A DNA stretch of 64,000 bases. Origin: Desulfuromonas sp. AOP6. GTDB lineage: Bacteria; Desulfobacterota; Desulfuromonadia; Desulfuromonadales; SZUA-540. A program made the position numbers and the translations under genes. Below, one piece after another: positions 1 to 9,057 of the stretch. The notes below the pieces were generated by a model that was given only the letters and a program-made list of their open reading frames with translations, did not search any database and was not told the DNA's origin. Where the stretch lies: contig NZ_AP022810.1 in NCBI RefSeq assembly GCF_009731355.2, forward strand, positions 2,198,001 to 2,262,000, in the 5' to 3' direction. Each line of letters opens with the position of its first letter. Position 1 is the stretch's first letter.

Positions 1-2
1 AA

Positions 3-497
3 ATCGAGACCCGGCTGAAGGCGCTGTTGGGATTCAACCACTTTTTATGGTTGGAAAACGGTTATCTTGCAGGCGACGACACCGACTCGCACATCGACAC
101 CCTGGCTCGACTCTGCCCCGACGATACCATCGTCTACGTAACCTGCGACGATCCCGTCGATGAGCATTTCGAGGCCCTCAAGAAAATGGAGGCCGAGCTG
201 CAAACCTTCCGTACGCGGGACGGCGCGCCCTACCGCCTGCTCCCCCTGCCCTGGCCGCGGGCCGCCTACGACGAGGACGGTGAGCGTCTGCCCGCCACTT
301 ACGCCAATTTCCTGGTCATCAACGGAGCCGTGCTGGTACCGACCTATGAGGATGCCCGGGATGAACAGGCGCTGCAGGTCATCGCCGAGGCCTTCCCCGG
401 CCGCGAAATCATCGGCGTCAACTGCCTGCCGCTGATTCTGCAGCACGGTTCCCTGCACTGCGTCACCATGCAGTTTCCCGAAGGAGTTCTGCCATGA
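3..497 (+). CDS. aguA: agmatine deiminase, C-terminal part (5' end outside window)
   Basis: This is the C-terminal 164 codons of an agmatine deiminase, which hydrolyses agmatine to N-carbamoylputrescine and ammonia in putrescine synthesis. The frame is open from the window edge, so the gene is cut by the window and not by mutation. The GDDTDSHIDTLAR segment matches the family's acidic/His substrate-binding motif. The HGSLHC segment near the end carries the expected catalytic cysteine (codon 459-461). The stop overlaps the start of the next gene by four bases (ATGA), which implies translational coupling with the enzyme for the following step. The family assignment is firm because both the motifs and the neighbour agree. 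Confidence 0.9.
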   Translation: METRLKALLGFNHFLWLENGYLAGDDTDSHIDTLARLCPDDTIVYVTCDDPVDEHFEALKKMEAELQTFRTRDGAPYRLLPLPWPRAAYDEDGERLPATYANFLVINGAVLVPTYEDARDEQALQVIAEAFPGREIIGVNCLPLILQHGSLHCVTMQFPEGVLP

Positions 498-1375
498 AAA
501 ATCTCACCGTCGGACTGGTTCAGCAGTCCTGCAGCGCCGACCGCGAGGCCAACGTGCGCGCCAGTATGGAGGGGATCCGCCGCGCCGCCGATCAGGGTGC
601 CGAGCTCGTCGTGCTGCAGGAGCTGCACACGGGGCTGTACTTCTGCCAGAGCGAGGACACCGCCTGCTTCGATCAGGCCGAGACCATTCCGGGTCCGTCG
701 ACGGAAGAATTAGGCGCCCTGGCCAGAGAGCTGGGCATCGTGCTGGTGACTTCTCTTTTTGAAAAGCGAGCGCCGGGACTCTATCACAACACAGCGGTGG
801 TGCTGGAGAAGGACGGCTCCATCGCCGGCATCTACCGAAAAATGCACATCCCCGATGACCCCGGCTACTACGAAAAATTCTACTTCACCCCCGGGGATCT
901 GGGCTTTACCCCCATCGATACGTCCGTCGGTCGTCTGGGTGTACTCGTCTGCTGGGATCAGTGGTATCCGGAAGCTGCCCGCCTCATGGCCATGGCCGGC
1001 GCCGACCTGCTGATCTACCCCACAGCCATCGGCTGGGATCCCCGTGATGACCAGGAGGAACAGCAGCGGCAGCTGCAGGCCTGGGTCACCATTCAACGCA
1101 GCCACGCCGTGGCCAACGGCATCCCCGTCATCAGCGTCAACCGTGTTGGCTTCGAGTCCGCTCCAGAAGAGACAGGTGCCGGCGCCCAGTTCTGGGGACA
1201 CAGCTTTGTGGCCGGCTGTCAGGGAGAAATCATCGTGCAGGCGGGTGAGCGGGAAGAAGTTTTGCTGGCCGACCTGGACAGGGAACGCAGTGAGTCAGTG
1301 CGGCGCATCTGGCCTTTTCTGCGGGATCGGCGCATTGACGCCTACGCTGAGTTGACCAGGCGCTACCGGGACTAA
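494..1375 (+). CDS. aguB: N-carbamoylputrescine amidase
   Basis: A 293-residue nitrilase-superfamily amidase that converts N-carbamoylputrescine to putrescine, CO2 and ammonia. The Glu-Lys-Cys triad is visible: E43 in VVLQELHTG, K116 in YRKMHIP and C153 in LVCWDQWYPE. Its length matches bacterial and plant AguB proteins. The ATG overlaps the agmatine deiminase stop, so the two genes form an arginine-decarboxylase-dependent polyamine operon. The decarboxylase itself is not in the window. No terminator is obvious between this gene and the convergent gene that ends 30 bases downstream. Confidence 0.92.
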   Translation: MKNLTVGLVQQSCSADREANVRASMEGIRRAADQGAELVVLQELHTGLYFCQSEDTACFDQAETIPGPSTEELGALARELGIVLVTSLFEKRAPGLYHNTAVVLEKDGSIAGIYRKMHIPDDPGYYEKFYFTPGDLGFTPIDTSVGRLGVLVCWDQWYPEAARLMAMAGADLLIYPTAIGWDPRDDQEEQQRQLQAWVTIQRSHAVANGIPVISVNRVGFESAPEETGAGAQFWGHSFVAGCQGEIIVQAGEREEVLLADLDRERSESVRRIWPFLRDRRIDAYAELTRRYRD

Positions 1376-1405
1376 GGCATCAGTTTTTCAGAAAACAGGG
1401 GATTT

Positions 1406-2371
1406 TCAATATCGGAAAACCAGCCCCAGATTCAGGGCAAGGGAGGTCCAGCAGACCTCGTGAAGGCGCGTGGAGGCGACAGTGCCATCGGTGAGATAGA
1501 TGAGATCCGTGCCATCCTCGGCGCGCCAGTCACCGTAGGCCAGGACCAGCTCCAACCCCCAACGCGAATCCAGGGCGTATTTCCCCGTTACTTCGCCAAC
1601 CAGGCCATATCCCGTCGCCTCCTGGACAAAGCTTTTGGGATGCTGCATATCGCTGCGAAGATTCCAGTTCGCTTCGGCCCGGAAGTCGACCAGATGGAGT
1701 TCCAAACGCCCGGCAAGAGAGAAGCGCTCTACGGGGGAAAAGACCATTTCCACGCCCGTCCAGGGTCCGTGCCACTGGGTCTCATAGGTGCTGTCCAACC
1801 CAGGAAAAGGGCCGAGGGCAGGGACAGTCACCTCCCCTGCCCCGAAAAACTGGTCAGCAAGATCCTGTTCGGAAAGGACCTGCACTCCATCGTGCAGGGT
1901 CAGGTTCTGCGCGTGGTAGGAATAGCCGAGCAACGGCGTGATACGTAAGCGCCCACTGGCCAGAGGAAACTGCGGGCCACCGGCCAGAGACAGATCAAAC
2001 ACCTCGCCCTTATCCGCCGCGTTCTCGGAGCGGGACCACTCGTCCCCGCGGTCCGGGCCGGCATAATCCGAGTCGCGATTCTCCCCATCGATAATCCAGC
2101 CGTAGCCGGCGCTGGCCCGCAAAGCAACGTCAAAAGCTCCGCGCGGACGCTTCCATACGTAATGGCCATATCCCTGCACCTGAAAAATCTCAAGATCATT
2201 CCAGTGTAGCTCAGAAAGCACATCCAGCCCCCCGCCGCCAATACTCCAGCGCAGGTCGTCCTGGCGCAACCCTGAACGCAGTCCGAAGTCTGCCTCGCCT
2301 GACCACACGGACGTCGTCGGGAGCAAAGCGAGAATCGTCACGACAACAGCAGAAAGCAGCCTGAGTTTCAT
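1406..2371 (-). CDS. omptin-like outer-membrane beta-barrel protein
   Basis: A predicted 321-residue secreted beta-barrel. I place the start at the ATG at 2371 because it follows a GGAGAGG ribosome-binding site and opens a typical signal peptide (MKLRLLSAVVVTILALLP). A longer in-frame extension upstream would bury that signal. The rest alternates polar and aromatic residues and ends in FRY, as outer-membrane barrels do. By eye it resembles the omptin protease fold. DSDY (residues 100-103) sits where OmpT has its DQDW aspartates, and VFDLSLAG and LLGYSYHAQNLTLHDG follow in the same order as in OmpT. The later Asp-His pair needed for omptin proteolysis is not seen, so protease activity is doubtful. 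Function unknown. Confidence 0.7.
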   Translation of the reverse strand: MKLRLLSAVVVTILALLPTTSVWSGEADFGLRSGLRQDDLRWSIGGGGLDVLSELHWNDLEIFQVQGYGHYVWKRPRGAFDVALRASAGYGWIIDGENRDSDYAGPDRGDEWSRSENAADKGEVFDLSLAGGPQFPLASGRLRITPLLGYSYHAQNLTLHDGVQVLSEQDLADQFFGAGEVTVPALGPFPGLDSTYETQWHGPWTGVEMVFSPVERFSLAGRLELHLVDFRAEANWNLRSDMQHPKSFVQEATGYGLVGEVTGKYALDSRWGLELVLAYGDWRAEDGTDLIYLTDGTVASTRLHEVCWTSLALNLGLVFRY

Positions 2372-2459
2372 CAAGATAAAACCTCTCCGGCTTGGGATTC
2401 TCTTTTTATAGTAACCCAAAGAAGTATGCAGACAACTGACGATTTTTCGTTGGAAACAT

Positions 2460-2490
2460 TTGACAATACCCCCCGGATATGGTTTTTCTA
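2460..2490 (+). promoter_or_regulatory. possible promoter of the YitT-family gene
   Basis: A perfect TTGACA -35 box lies at 2460-2465 in the 140-base divergent gap. The best -10 candidate is a T-rich stretch ending in TTTCTA at 2485-2490, a 19-base spacing, so this is a weak prediction. Confidence 0.3.
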
Positions 2491-2511
2491 GGGCCGCAAA
2501 GGAGTTTTGAC

Positions 2512-3375
2512 ATGTCACCTAAAAAATCACTGATTAGCTATTCTATCTTCTGGAACTGCGGTCTCATCCTTATCGGCTCCTTCATTCAGGCTATCGGCTT
2601 TAAAGCCCTGGGTGAGCCGCAAGGCTTCGTTCCCGGGGGACTGTTCGGCATCTCAACCCTGATCTACTACAAAACAGGTTTTTCCAATACCGGCCTTATC
2701 TATCTCGTTCTCAATGTTCCCATGTTTATTTTGGGATATATCTTTATTTCCAAACGTTTTCTGAGCTACAGTTTTCTTTCCATGCTCACCCTGTCCCTGT
2801 CTTTCATGGTGATCGATTTTCAGATCAACTTGACGGACCAACTCTATGCCGCCGTGACCTTCGGCGTCATCGTTGGGGCGGGGGCCGGCATAGTCCTGCG
2901 TTCACTCGGCTCGAACGGCGGCCTCGATGTGGTGGGAGTCATCCTCAATCAGAGATTCAACCTCGGTCTGGGCAAGTTCTATTTCTTCTTCAACTGCGCC
3001 CTTTTTACCTTCAGTTTCGCCGCCCTGGATAACGATCTGGTCATCGCCTCGATGATCGCCGTCTTCATCACCTCGGTGACCGTCGACTACTGCCTTTCCC
3101 TCTTCAACCAGCGCAAGCTGGCGCTGATTATTTCAGAAAAGCCTCAGGAGATCGCCGATCAGGTCATGTCGCACATGAAAATAGGGGCGACCTTCCTGCC
3201 CGCCATCGGCGCCTATCATCGCAAGGAAAAAACCGTGCTGATGGTGGTCATCAACAACATTCAACTCAAACGATTAGAGGAGATCGTCTTCACCAGCGAT
3301 CCCTACTCCATGTTCATTGTGGAAAACACCTTCAATGTGCTGGGCTCGACTTTTTCAAAGCGCAAAATCTACTAG
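2512..3375 (+). CDS. YitT family membrane protein (DUF161-DUF2179)
   Basis: A 287-residue inner-membrane protein of the YitT family. The N-terminal two thirds hold about five to six hydrophobic segments, with glycine-rich GVIVGAGAGIVLRSLGSNGG in the middle. The last 80-90 residues form a soluble DUF2179-type domain (KTVLMVVINNIQLKRLEEIV...DPYSMFIVENTFNVLGSTF). I start it at the ATG at 2512 because AAAGGAG lies just upstream. The substrate of the family is not established. It is transcribed divergently from the outer-membrane protein gene, and its stop abuts the convergent CBS-domain gene. Confidence 0.85.
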   Translation: MSPKKSLISYSIFWNCGLILIGSFIQAIGFKALGEPQGFVPGGLFGISTLIYYKTGFSNTGLIYLVLNVPMFILGYIFISKRFLSYSFLSMLTLSLSFMVIDFQINLTDQLYAAVTFGVIVGAGAGIVLRSLGSNGGLDVVGVILNQRFNLGLGKFYFFFNCALFTFSFAALDNDLVIASMIAVFITSVTVDYCLSLFNQRKLALIISEKPQEIADQVMSHMKIGATFLPAIGAYHRKEKTVLMVVINNIQLKRLEEIVFTSDPYSMFIVENTFNVLGSTFSKRKIY

Positions 3376-3377
3376 AG

Positions 3378-4817
3378 TCAGCGCAACAGGTCGACACGAA
3401 AGCGCAGACGAAGAAATTCCAGGAAATTTTTGACTTCTTCCAGGGCCAGCCGGAACCGACCGCGCTCCATGCGGTTGAGGTCTTCAAGGGAGATATAGTT
3501 GGTCGGCGTCTCTCCCCGGCGAATGGACGCGACCTGACCGCGAAGTCGCTGGAACACGAGATAATTGAAACTGGCTTCGATATCGGCGGCCATCCTGGAA
3601 TCGAGAACACCCGCTGCCACAAGGGCGTTGATACGGTCGCGAGTGCCGCCATCAAGTATCCCAGCCTGCAGGGAAAGCACTTTCACGCCTTCGGTGAGGG
3701 CAAATATCCCAGCTTTTTTCACATCCACCAGCCCTTGATGCGGTCCTTTTTTTTCAACCTTGATCCGCCCGAACCACCCAAAGGGTGGACGAAACCCCTG
3801 CACATTCAGCGCGGCTCGCGCCAAAAAGACTTCATTTTTGCGGATATTGTTGAAAATATGTTCTTTCAGAGCCTTTTCCAGAGAGGGATCACCATAGAGT
3901 GTGCGCAGATCGAAAAACATGCTCCCCTTGAGAATGTTTTCTGAGCTTATGTTACCCAGCCAGCCGTCGAGTTCCTGCCGCCATGCCTGCAGGCTTCGAC
4001 GCCAGGGGGGATTTTTGGCCATAATGCCTCCCGGACAAGGAGGCACACCGGTCTCTATAAGGGCGTCGATAAGAACCTGGGAAAACTCCTCAAGCCGCCG
4101 CACCTGGTCATCAGAAAGATGGTCGGCATAAACGATGGCATTGTCCTGATCGGTGGTCAGAGTCTGTTCATGCCGCCCTTCGCTGCCCAGCACGATAAAG
4201 GCAAACTCCTGCGGGAGATCGGCGAATTGATCCCGGCGCAGCAACGCGATCAGACGCAGCAGGAGCTGATCGTTGAGCTGGGCGATAAGCCGCACCAGAT
4301 CGGGCGTCTTAACACCAGTGCCGGTAAGATGGACGACCAGTTCATTGATGCGGGACCGTAAAATACGCAGATCAGCCAGACTTTCGGCCTCCTCGATGTC
4401 GCGAACCATTTTGTGGGGAGAGCGCGTCTGCAATTGCAGAATGTCGGAATCGGTAAGGATCCCAATCAGGCGGCCGTTGGCATCAACGACTCCCAACCGA
4501 TGGATGCCCTGGCGGGACATACGGTAAAGGGCCTCAAAGAGCAACTCATCCTCTCCGATCACGATCAGCGGGCTGCTCATGATTTCTGACACCGAGAGCC
4601 TGTTCGGATCCACTCCACGCGAGACGACCTTGTTGCGCAAATCCCGGTCGGTGACAATCCCGACTGGCGCCTCGTCTGCCGTCACCACGATGCTGGAGAC
4701 ATTCTTCTTTCGCATGACGTCCACGGCACTTACCAGCGCGTCATCGGGCAGACAGGTCACAACTTCACGTTGGCAGACAGCCGCAATCGGCAGGAAGAAA
4801 ACGTTAGCCTCTGGCAT
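3378..4817 (-). CDS. CBS-pair / DUF294 putative nucleotidyltransferase
   Basis: A 479-residue cytoplasmic protein. Two CBS repeats (about residues 15-130) form a ligand-sensing pair, probably for an adenine nucleotide. A DUF294-type nucleotidyltransferase-like domain follows, with GSEGRHE (211-217) and TDQDNA (222-227), the pattern used by this fold to bind metal and NTP. A C-terminal helical domain common to the family ends the protein. Many relatives carry a cyclic-nucleotide-binding domain before the CBS pair. That domain is absent here, and the protein begins almost directly with CBS. AAAGGATCC precedes the ATG. The target of nucleotidylation, if any, is unknown; GlnD-like regulatory uridylylation is an analogy only. 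Confidence 0.85.
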   Translation of the reverse strand: MPEANVFFLPIAAVCQREVVTCLPDDALVSAVDVMRKKNVSSIVVTADEAPVGIVTDRDLRNKVVSRGVDPNRLSVSEIMSSPLIVIGEDELLFEALYRMSRQGIHRLGVVDANGRLIGILTDSDILQLQTRSPHKMVRDIEEAESLADLRILRSRINELVVHLTGTGVKTPDLVRLIAQLNDQLLLRLIALLRRDQFADLPQEFAFIVLGSEGRHEQTLTTDQDNAIVYADHLSDDQVRRLEEFSQVLIDALIETGVPPCPGGIMAKNPPWRRSLQAWRQELDGWLGNISSENILKGSMFFDLRTLYGDPSLEKALKEHIFNNIRKNEVFLARAALNVQGFRPPFGWFGRIKVEKKGPHQGLVDVKKAGIFALTEGVKVLSLQAGILDGGTRDRINALVAAGVLDSRMAADIEASFNYLVFQRLRGQVASIRRGETPTNYISLEDLNRMERGRFRLALEEVKNFLEFLRLRFRVDLLR

Positions 4818-4855
4818 GGCGGATCCTTTGTACGGACAAGGTGAAGAGACAGGCC

Positions 4856-5368
4856 TCAGTCGATTACAGTCACTTGCTTAATGACGATCGGCTCCTTGGG
4901 AACATCGTCATAACCAGCCATTTTGGTGGTCGCCTGCTGTTCGATCGTATAGACGACATCCATACCATCGACCACCTTGCCAAAAACGGCATAGCCGAAG
5001 TTGTCTGGGTCGGTGCCGGTGTTGTCGAGGAACTTGTTGTCATCGGTATTGATGAAGAACTGGGCCGTGGCGCTGTCCACTTCCTGTGTGCGCGCCATGG
5101 CGACAGTACCGGTTTTATTCTTGAGCTTGTTCCTGGCTTCGTTCACAATCGGTTCACGGGTGGGCTTTTCCTGCATTTCGGAGGTCAAGCCTCCTCCCTG
5201 CACCATAAAACCTTTGATAACACGGTGAAAAATGGTGCCGTCATAGTGACCAGCCTGGGCATAGGTGATAAAGTTCTCGACGGACACAGGGGCTTTTTCG
5301 ATGTCCAGTTCGAGGATGATTTCACCAAGGGATGTTTCCATCTGAATAAGAGGGTTAGACTGACTCAC
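4856..5368 (-). CDS. ppiB: cyclophilin-type peptidyl-prolyl isomerase
   Basis: A 170-residue cyclophilin without a signal peptide, so a cytoplasmic prolyl isomerase. Family signatures are FHRVIKGFMVQGGG, MARTQEVDSATAQFFIN and FGYAVFGKVVDGMDVV, covering the active-site Arg, Phe, Met and Gln. The frame starts with GTG at 5368, with AAGGAG eight bases upstream. There is no in-frame ATG before the conserved core except the one at residue 10, which would remove the first beta strand. It lies 38 bases behind the CBS-DUF294 gene on the same strand and could be cotranscribed with it. Confidence 0.92.
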   Translation of the reverse strand: MSQSNPLIQMETSLGEIILELDIEKAPVSVENFITYAQAGHYDGTIFHRVIKGFMVQGGGLTSEMQEKPTREPIVNEARNKLKNKTGTVAMARTQEVDSATAQFFINTDDNKFLDNTGTDPDNFGYAVFGKVVDGMDVVYTIEQQATTKMAGYDDVPKEPIVIKQVTVID

Positions 5369-5459
5369 GGGATGACTCCTTCAGTTTTAGTGTGTTCTGT
5401 CGGGAAAGTATAGGTAAAGCATCGCGCTGAGGCAAGCGGTTAGAGGAGAATAGTCGGCG

Positions 5460-6287
5460 ATGACTCCGGTTACAGGTTCTTTTCCAGCAGGAGGGGCGAC
5501 AAGGGCAGTCCTCCTGATCATCTGGCTCTTTTTGGCCGGCTGCATGCCGAATCGCGCTTTAACTCCGGCAGCAGGCGTGGGCACGACTCCATTCGAGGAC
5601 CCCATCGCAGGCATGTTGGACGGATTTCCTCCAGCCTCCCTAGGAACAATGGGTTACAGTATCCAGGTCGGCGCCTTTGCCAGCCTCGAGAATGCCGTGC
5701 GTCTTGAAGCAAACCTGACGGCCCAGGGGGTTGACGCCTACTACTTCCGCGACGAATCAGGCTTGTACAAGGTCCGTTTCGGCAATCACTCCCACTATGC
5801 CGAAGCGCGCGGCGAAGCAGAGCGCCTGCGCAATCGTGCTGTCATTAGCGATTTCTTCATCGTCATACCGGAAGACTATGCCCACAACCGTATCCAGCGC
5901 AGTGGCCAGGGGGATCTGGGAACCGAACTGGTCAGAACGGCTCAGCGCTTTATCGGAGTCCCTTATCGGTGGGGTGGTGAGGATCATGAAAATGGTTTCG
6001 ACTGCAGCGGGCTGACCATGGTCTGCTATCGTTTGAACGGTCTCAACCTGCCGCGTAACTCACGCAGTCAATACCAGGCGGGGGTACCGGTGCAGCGACA
6101 CGCGCTAAAGCAGGGCGACCTGGTCTTTTTCGCTACGCAGGGCGGCCAGCGGGTCACCCATGTAGGGCTCTACATCGGCGGAGGACAATTCATCCATGCC
6201 CCCCGCACCGGCAAGACCGTTCGCACCGAGAACCTTTCCAACAGCTTTTTTACCCGCACCTTTGTGGGTGGGCGCCGTTACTTCTGA
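5460..6287 (+). CDS. SPOR-domain NlpC/P60 cell-wall hydrolase, lipoprotein
   Basis: A 275-residue predicted lipoprotein. The signal peptide ends in the lipobox LAGC, giving lipidation at C28. Residues about 64-138 form a SPOR domain (YSIQVGAFASLENAVRLEANL), which in this family binds denuded glycan at division sites. Residues about 155-275 are an NlpC/P60 peptidase with the expected triad C182 (DCSGL), H234 (THVGLYIG) and H246 (FIHAPRTG). It should therefore cleave peptidoglycan stem peptides in the periplasm, probably at the septum. SPOR fused directly to NlpC/P60 is a less common order than SPOR with an amidase. AGGAG precedes the ATG, and a strong hairpin terminator follows. Confidence 0.9.
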   Translation: MTPVTGSFPAGGATRAVLLIIWLFLAGCMPNRALTPAAGVGTTPFEDPIAGMLDGFPPASLGTMGYSIQVGAFASLENAVRLEANLTAQGVDAYYFRDESGLYKVRFGNHSHYAEARGEAERLRNRAVISDFFIVIPEDYAHNRIQRSGQGDLGTELVRTAQRFIGVPYRWGGEDHENGFDCSGLTMVCYRLNGLNLPRNSRSQYQAGVPVQRHALKQGDLVFFATQGGQRVTHVGLYIGGGQFIHAPRTGKTVRTENLSNSFFTRTFVGGRRYF

Positions 6288-6320
6288 GTTACACCTCCCG
6301 ACCTCTTCAGAGCACCAATA

Positions 6321-6358
6321 ACAAAGCCCCTGCCGAAGGTTTCCGGCAGGGGCTTTGT
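6321..6358. terminator. bidirectional Rho-independent terminator
   Basis: ACAAAGCCCCTGCCG pairs with CGGCAGGGGCTTTGT across an 8-base loop. It lies between the convergent NlpC/P60 and acnB genes, with A and T runs at the stem ends, so it can serve both. Confidence 0.8.
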
Positions 6359-6383
6359 CGTGGTCCAAAAGAGTCCGGCAGAG

Positions 6384-8918
6384 TTATTTGCCGTATCCTT
6401 CCATTTCATCAAACTGCAGGTACTTGTAAACCTGATCAACCTTTGGAGCCACCTTCTCCTGGTAGACGGCCAGATACTCAGCCGGCGTGGGGAGCTTGCC
6501 CAGGTTGGTGATCACGGCGCCGAGTTCCGCGCTGCCGAGATACACCTTGGCACCATTGCCGATACGGTCATCAAAGTTACGGGTTGAGGTGGAGAACATG
6601 TTCACTCCATCAGGTACCCGGGCCTGGTTACCCATGCACAGGGAGCAGCCGGCGATCTCGATACGGGCGCCAATGGCACTGTAGATGGAGAAGAGCGCCT
6701 CGTCCTTGAGCTGCTGCTGATCCATGCGGGTCGGCGGGCAGATCCAGGTGCGGACAGCCGGGTTGAACTTCTGGCCGCGCCAGATTTCGGCAGCGGCGCG
6801 GAAGTGACCGATATTGGTCATGCAGGAACCGAGGAAGACATCCTGGATCGGTGTGCCGGCCACTTCGGAGAGGAGCTTGACATCATCGGGATCGTTGGGG
6901 CAAGCCAGGATCGGCTCGGTGATCTCGGCCAGATCGATTTCGATGACGGCAGCGTATTCGGCCTTGGCATCGGCCTTGAGCAGTTTGGGATTCTTGAGCC
7001 ATTCATTGACGGCGTCGATGCGGTTCTGCAGGGTCTGCGGATCCTGGTAGCCCTCTTCGATCATCTTCTTCATCAGGGCCACGTTGGAGCGCAGGTAAGC
7101 GCAGACGGAATCTTCGGAGAGCTGGATGCAACCGGCGGCGGCAGAGCGCTCGGCGGCGGCGTCGGTCAGTTCGAAAGCCTGTTCAACGGAGAGCTCAGGC
7201 AGACCTTCCATCTCGAGAATACGGCCATTGAAGATGTTCTTCTTGTTCTTCTTGGGCACGGTCAGCAGGCCCTGCTTGATGGCCCAGTAAGGGATGGCAT
7301 TGACAGCGTCACGCAGGGTGATGCCAGGGTTGAACTTGCCCTTGAAACGGACCAGCACGGACTCAGGCATGTCCAGAGGCATGAAGCCCATGGCGCCAGC
7401 GAAAGCCACCAGGCCGGAACCGGCCGGGAAGCTGATGCCAATGGGGAAGCGAGTGTGGGAATCGCCGCCGGTGCCGACGGTGTCAGGCAGCAGGAGGCGG
7501 TTCAGCCAGCTGTGGATGACGCCGTCACCGGGACGCAGCGCGACACCGGCACGCTCGGCGATAAACTGGGGCAGGGTCTTGTGCATCTTTACGTCCGCCG
7601 GCTTGGGATAAGCGGCAGTGTGGCAGAAGGACTGCATGAACATGGGGGACTGGAACCTGAGGCAGGCCAGTTCCTTGAGCTCATCAGCGGTCATGGGGCC
7701 GGTGGTGTCCTGGGAGCCGACCGTGGTCATTTTGGGCTCACAGGCGGTGCCGGGCAGTATCCCATCGACGCCGCAGGCCTTGCCGACCATTTTCTGGGCC
7801 AGGGAGTAGCCTTGGCCGGCCTTGGGGACAGGGTTCACCGGTTGTGTGAAGATGTCGGATTCGGGCATGCCGAGAGCGGCCCGGGCTTTAGCGGTCAGGG
7901 CGCGGCCAATGATCAGGGGAATGCGGCCCCCCGCGCGGAACTCATCGGGAACTGTGTTCGGCGTAATCTCGAAGGTCGTGATAACCTTGCCAGCCTCGTC
8001 AGTCACTTCACCCTTCTTGGTATTGATGACGATGACGTCGCCGGTGTTCATTTCCGTCACGTCCATCTTCAGCGGCAGGGCACCGGAATCCTGAGCGGTA
8101 TTAAAAAAGATCGGCGCAATGACGCTGCCGATGATGACACCACCGGTCTTCTTGTTGGGAACGGCAGGAATTTCGTTACCGATATGCCAGAGAACGCTGT
8201 TGCAGGCGGATTTACGGGAAGACCCGGTGCCCACCACGTCGCCGACAAAGGCAACTTGGAAACCTTCTTCACGGAACTTGGCGATGGTCTCCAGCCCACC
8301 GGGGAAGCGGGTCTTGCCCATGGCCAGAGCATGGAGAGGAATATCGGGGCGGCTCCAGGCATCACCAGCAGGCGAGAAATCGTCAGTATTGATCTCACCT
8401 TCCACCTTAAAAACTTTTACCTTGATGGTTTCAGGCATGGCCGGCTTGTTGGTAAACCACTCGGCTTTGGCCCAGGACTCCATGACTTTCTTGGCGGCGG
8501 CATTGGACTTGGCCAGTGCGGCGACTTCATCAGAGGCATCGTACACAAGGGTGATGCCGGACAGAGCTTTGGCCGCTTCGTCTGCGAGTTCGGCGTCTTT
8601 GAGGGCGTCAACGAGGGGCTTGACGTTGTAGCCGCCCATCATGGTGCCGAGAATACGGACGGCCTCTTTTTTATCGAAAAGAGGGGTTTTAGCCTGGCCT
8701 TTCAGAACTTTCGCCAAAAAGTCAGCCTTGACTTCGGCAGCGGGGTCCACGCCGGGAGAAATCCGCTCCGTAAACAAATGCTTAAGAAAATCCTCTTTAC
8801 CCTTAGGTGGATTCTGCAGCAGCTCACACAGTTGCTGGGTCTGCTCGGGATTCAGGGGAAGCGCGGGGATGCCCTGGGCATTCCGCTCGGCTTCATGCTT
8901 TAGATAAGCGTCGATCAT
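6384..8918 (-). CDS. acnB: aconitate hydratase B
   Basis: An 844-residue AcnB-type aconitase, interconverting citrate and isocitrate through a 4Fe-4S cluster. The start is the ATG at 8918 (MIDAYLKHEAE), preceded by GGAGGAG; the in-frame TTG further up lies inside that ribosome-binding site. Order: the AcnB-specific N-terminal HEAT-like and swivel domains (about 1-380), then the catalytic core. Cluster-binding cysteines are visible in GSCMTNIGHF and in GCSLCMGNQARV near the end. It is transcribed alone from a promoter carrying the 15-base element also found at icd. In this organism type it works in the oxidative TCA cycle for acetate oxidation. Confidence 0.95.
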   Translation of the reverse strand: MIDAYLKHEAERNAQGIPALPLNPEQTQQLCELLQNPPKGKEDFLKHLFTERISPGVDPAAEVKADFLAKVLKGQAKTPLFDKKEAVRILGTMMGGYNVKPLVDALKDAELADEAAKALSGITLVYDASDEVAALAKSNAAAKKVMESWAKAEWFTNKPAMPETIKVKVFKVEGEINTDDFSPAGDAWSRPDIPLHALAMGKTRFPGGLETIAKFREEGFQVAFVGDVVGTGSSRKSACNSVLWHIGNEIPAVPNKKTGGVIIGSVIAPIFFNTAQDSGALPLKMDVTEMNTGDVIVINTKKGEVTDEAGKVITTFEITPNTVPDEFRAGGRIPLIIGRALTAKARAALGMPESDIFTQPVNPVPKAGQGYSLAQKMVGKACGVDGILPGTACEPKMTTVGSQDTTGPMTADELKELACLRFQSPMFMQSFCHTAAYPKPADVKMHKTLPQFIAERAGVALRPGDGVIHSWLNRLLLPDTVGTGGDSHTRFPIGISFPAGSGLVAFAGAMGFMPLDMPESVLVRFKGKFNPGITLRDAVNAIPYWAIKQGLLTVPKKNKKNIFNGRILEMEGLPELSVEQAFELTDAAAERSAAAGCIQLSEDSVCAYLRSNVALMKKMIEEGYQDPQTLQNRIDAVNEWLKNPKLLKADAKAEYAAVIEIDLAEITEPILACPNDPDDVKLLSEVAGTPIQDVFLGSCMTNIGHFRAAAEIWRGQKFNPAVRTWICPPTRMDQQQLKDEALFSIYSAIGARIEIAGCSLCMGNQARVPDGVNMFSTSTRNFDDRIGNGAKVYLGSAELGAVITNLGKLPTPAEYLAVYQEKVAPKVDQVYKYLQFDEMEGYGK

Positions 8919-9042
8919 CTCTCTCCTCCTCAAATTATTGCGGCCTCTTTTCGCCAGTTGGCATAACCGCTATTCACACGGTGTCCCGGTTGCGAAGCCT
9001 GCGAATTCCAGCTTCATCCAGGCGCATTTTCCATACTAAAAC

Positions 9043-9057
9043 TTGCATACTGTATAC
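9043..9057 (-). promoter_or_regulatory. putative TCA operator, acnB copy
   Basis: On the minus strand this reads GTATACAGTATGCAA, identical over 15 bases to the site upstream of icd. It is an imperfect dyad (GTATAC-A-GTATGC) and covers the predicted acnB -10 box, as expected for a repressor site. An extra half-site, CATACT, lies at 9032-9037. Confidence 0.6.

Noticed and set aside
6804-8903. A 699-codon open frame on the plus strand opposite acnB
   Set aside because: It is fully antisense to a clearly conserved AcnB, has no recognisable domain and a Gly/Asp/His-rich composition typical of the complement of GC-rich coding DNA.
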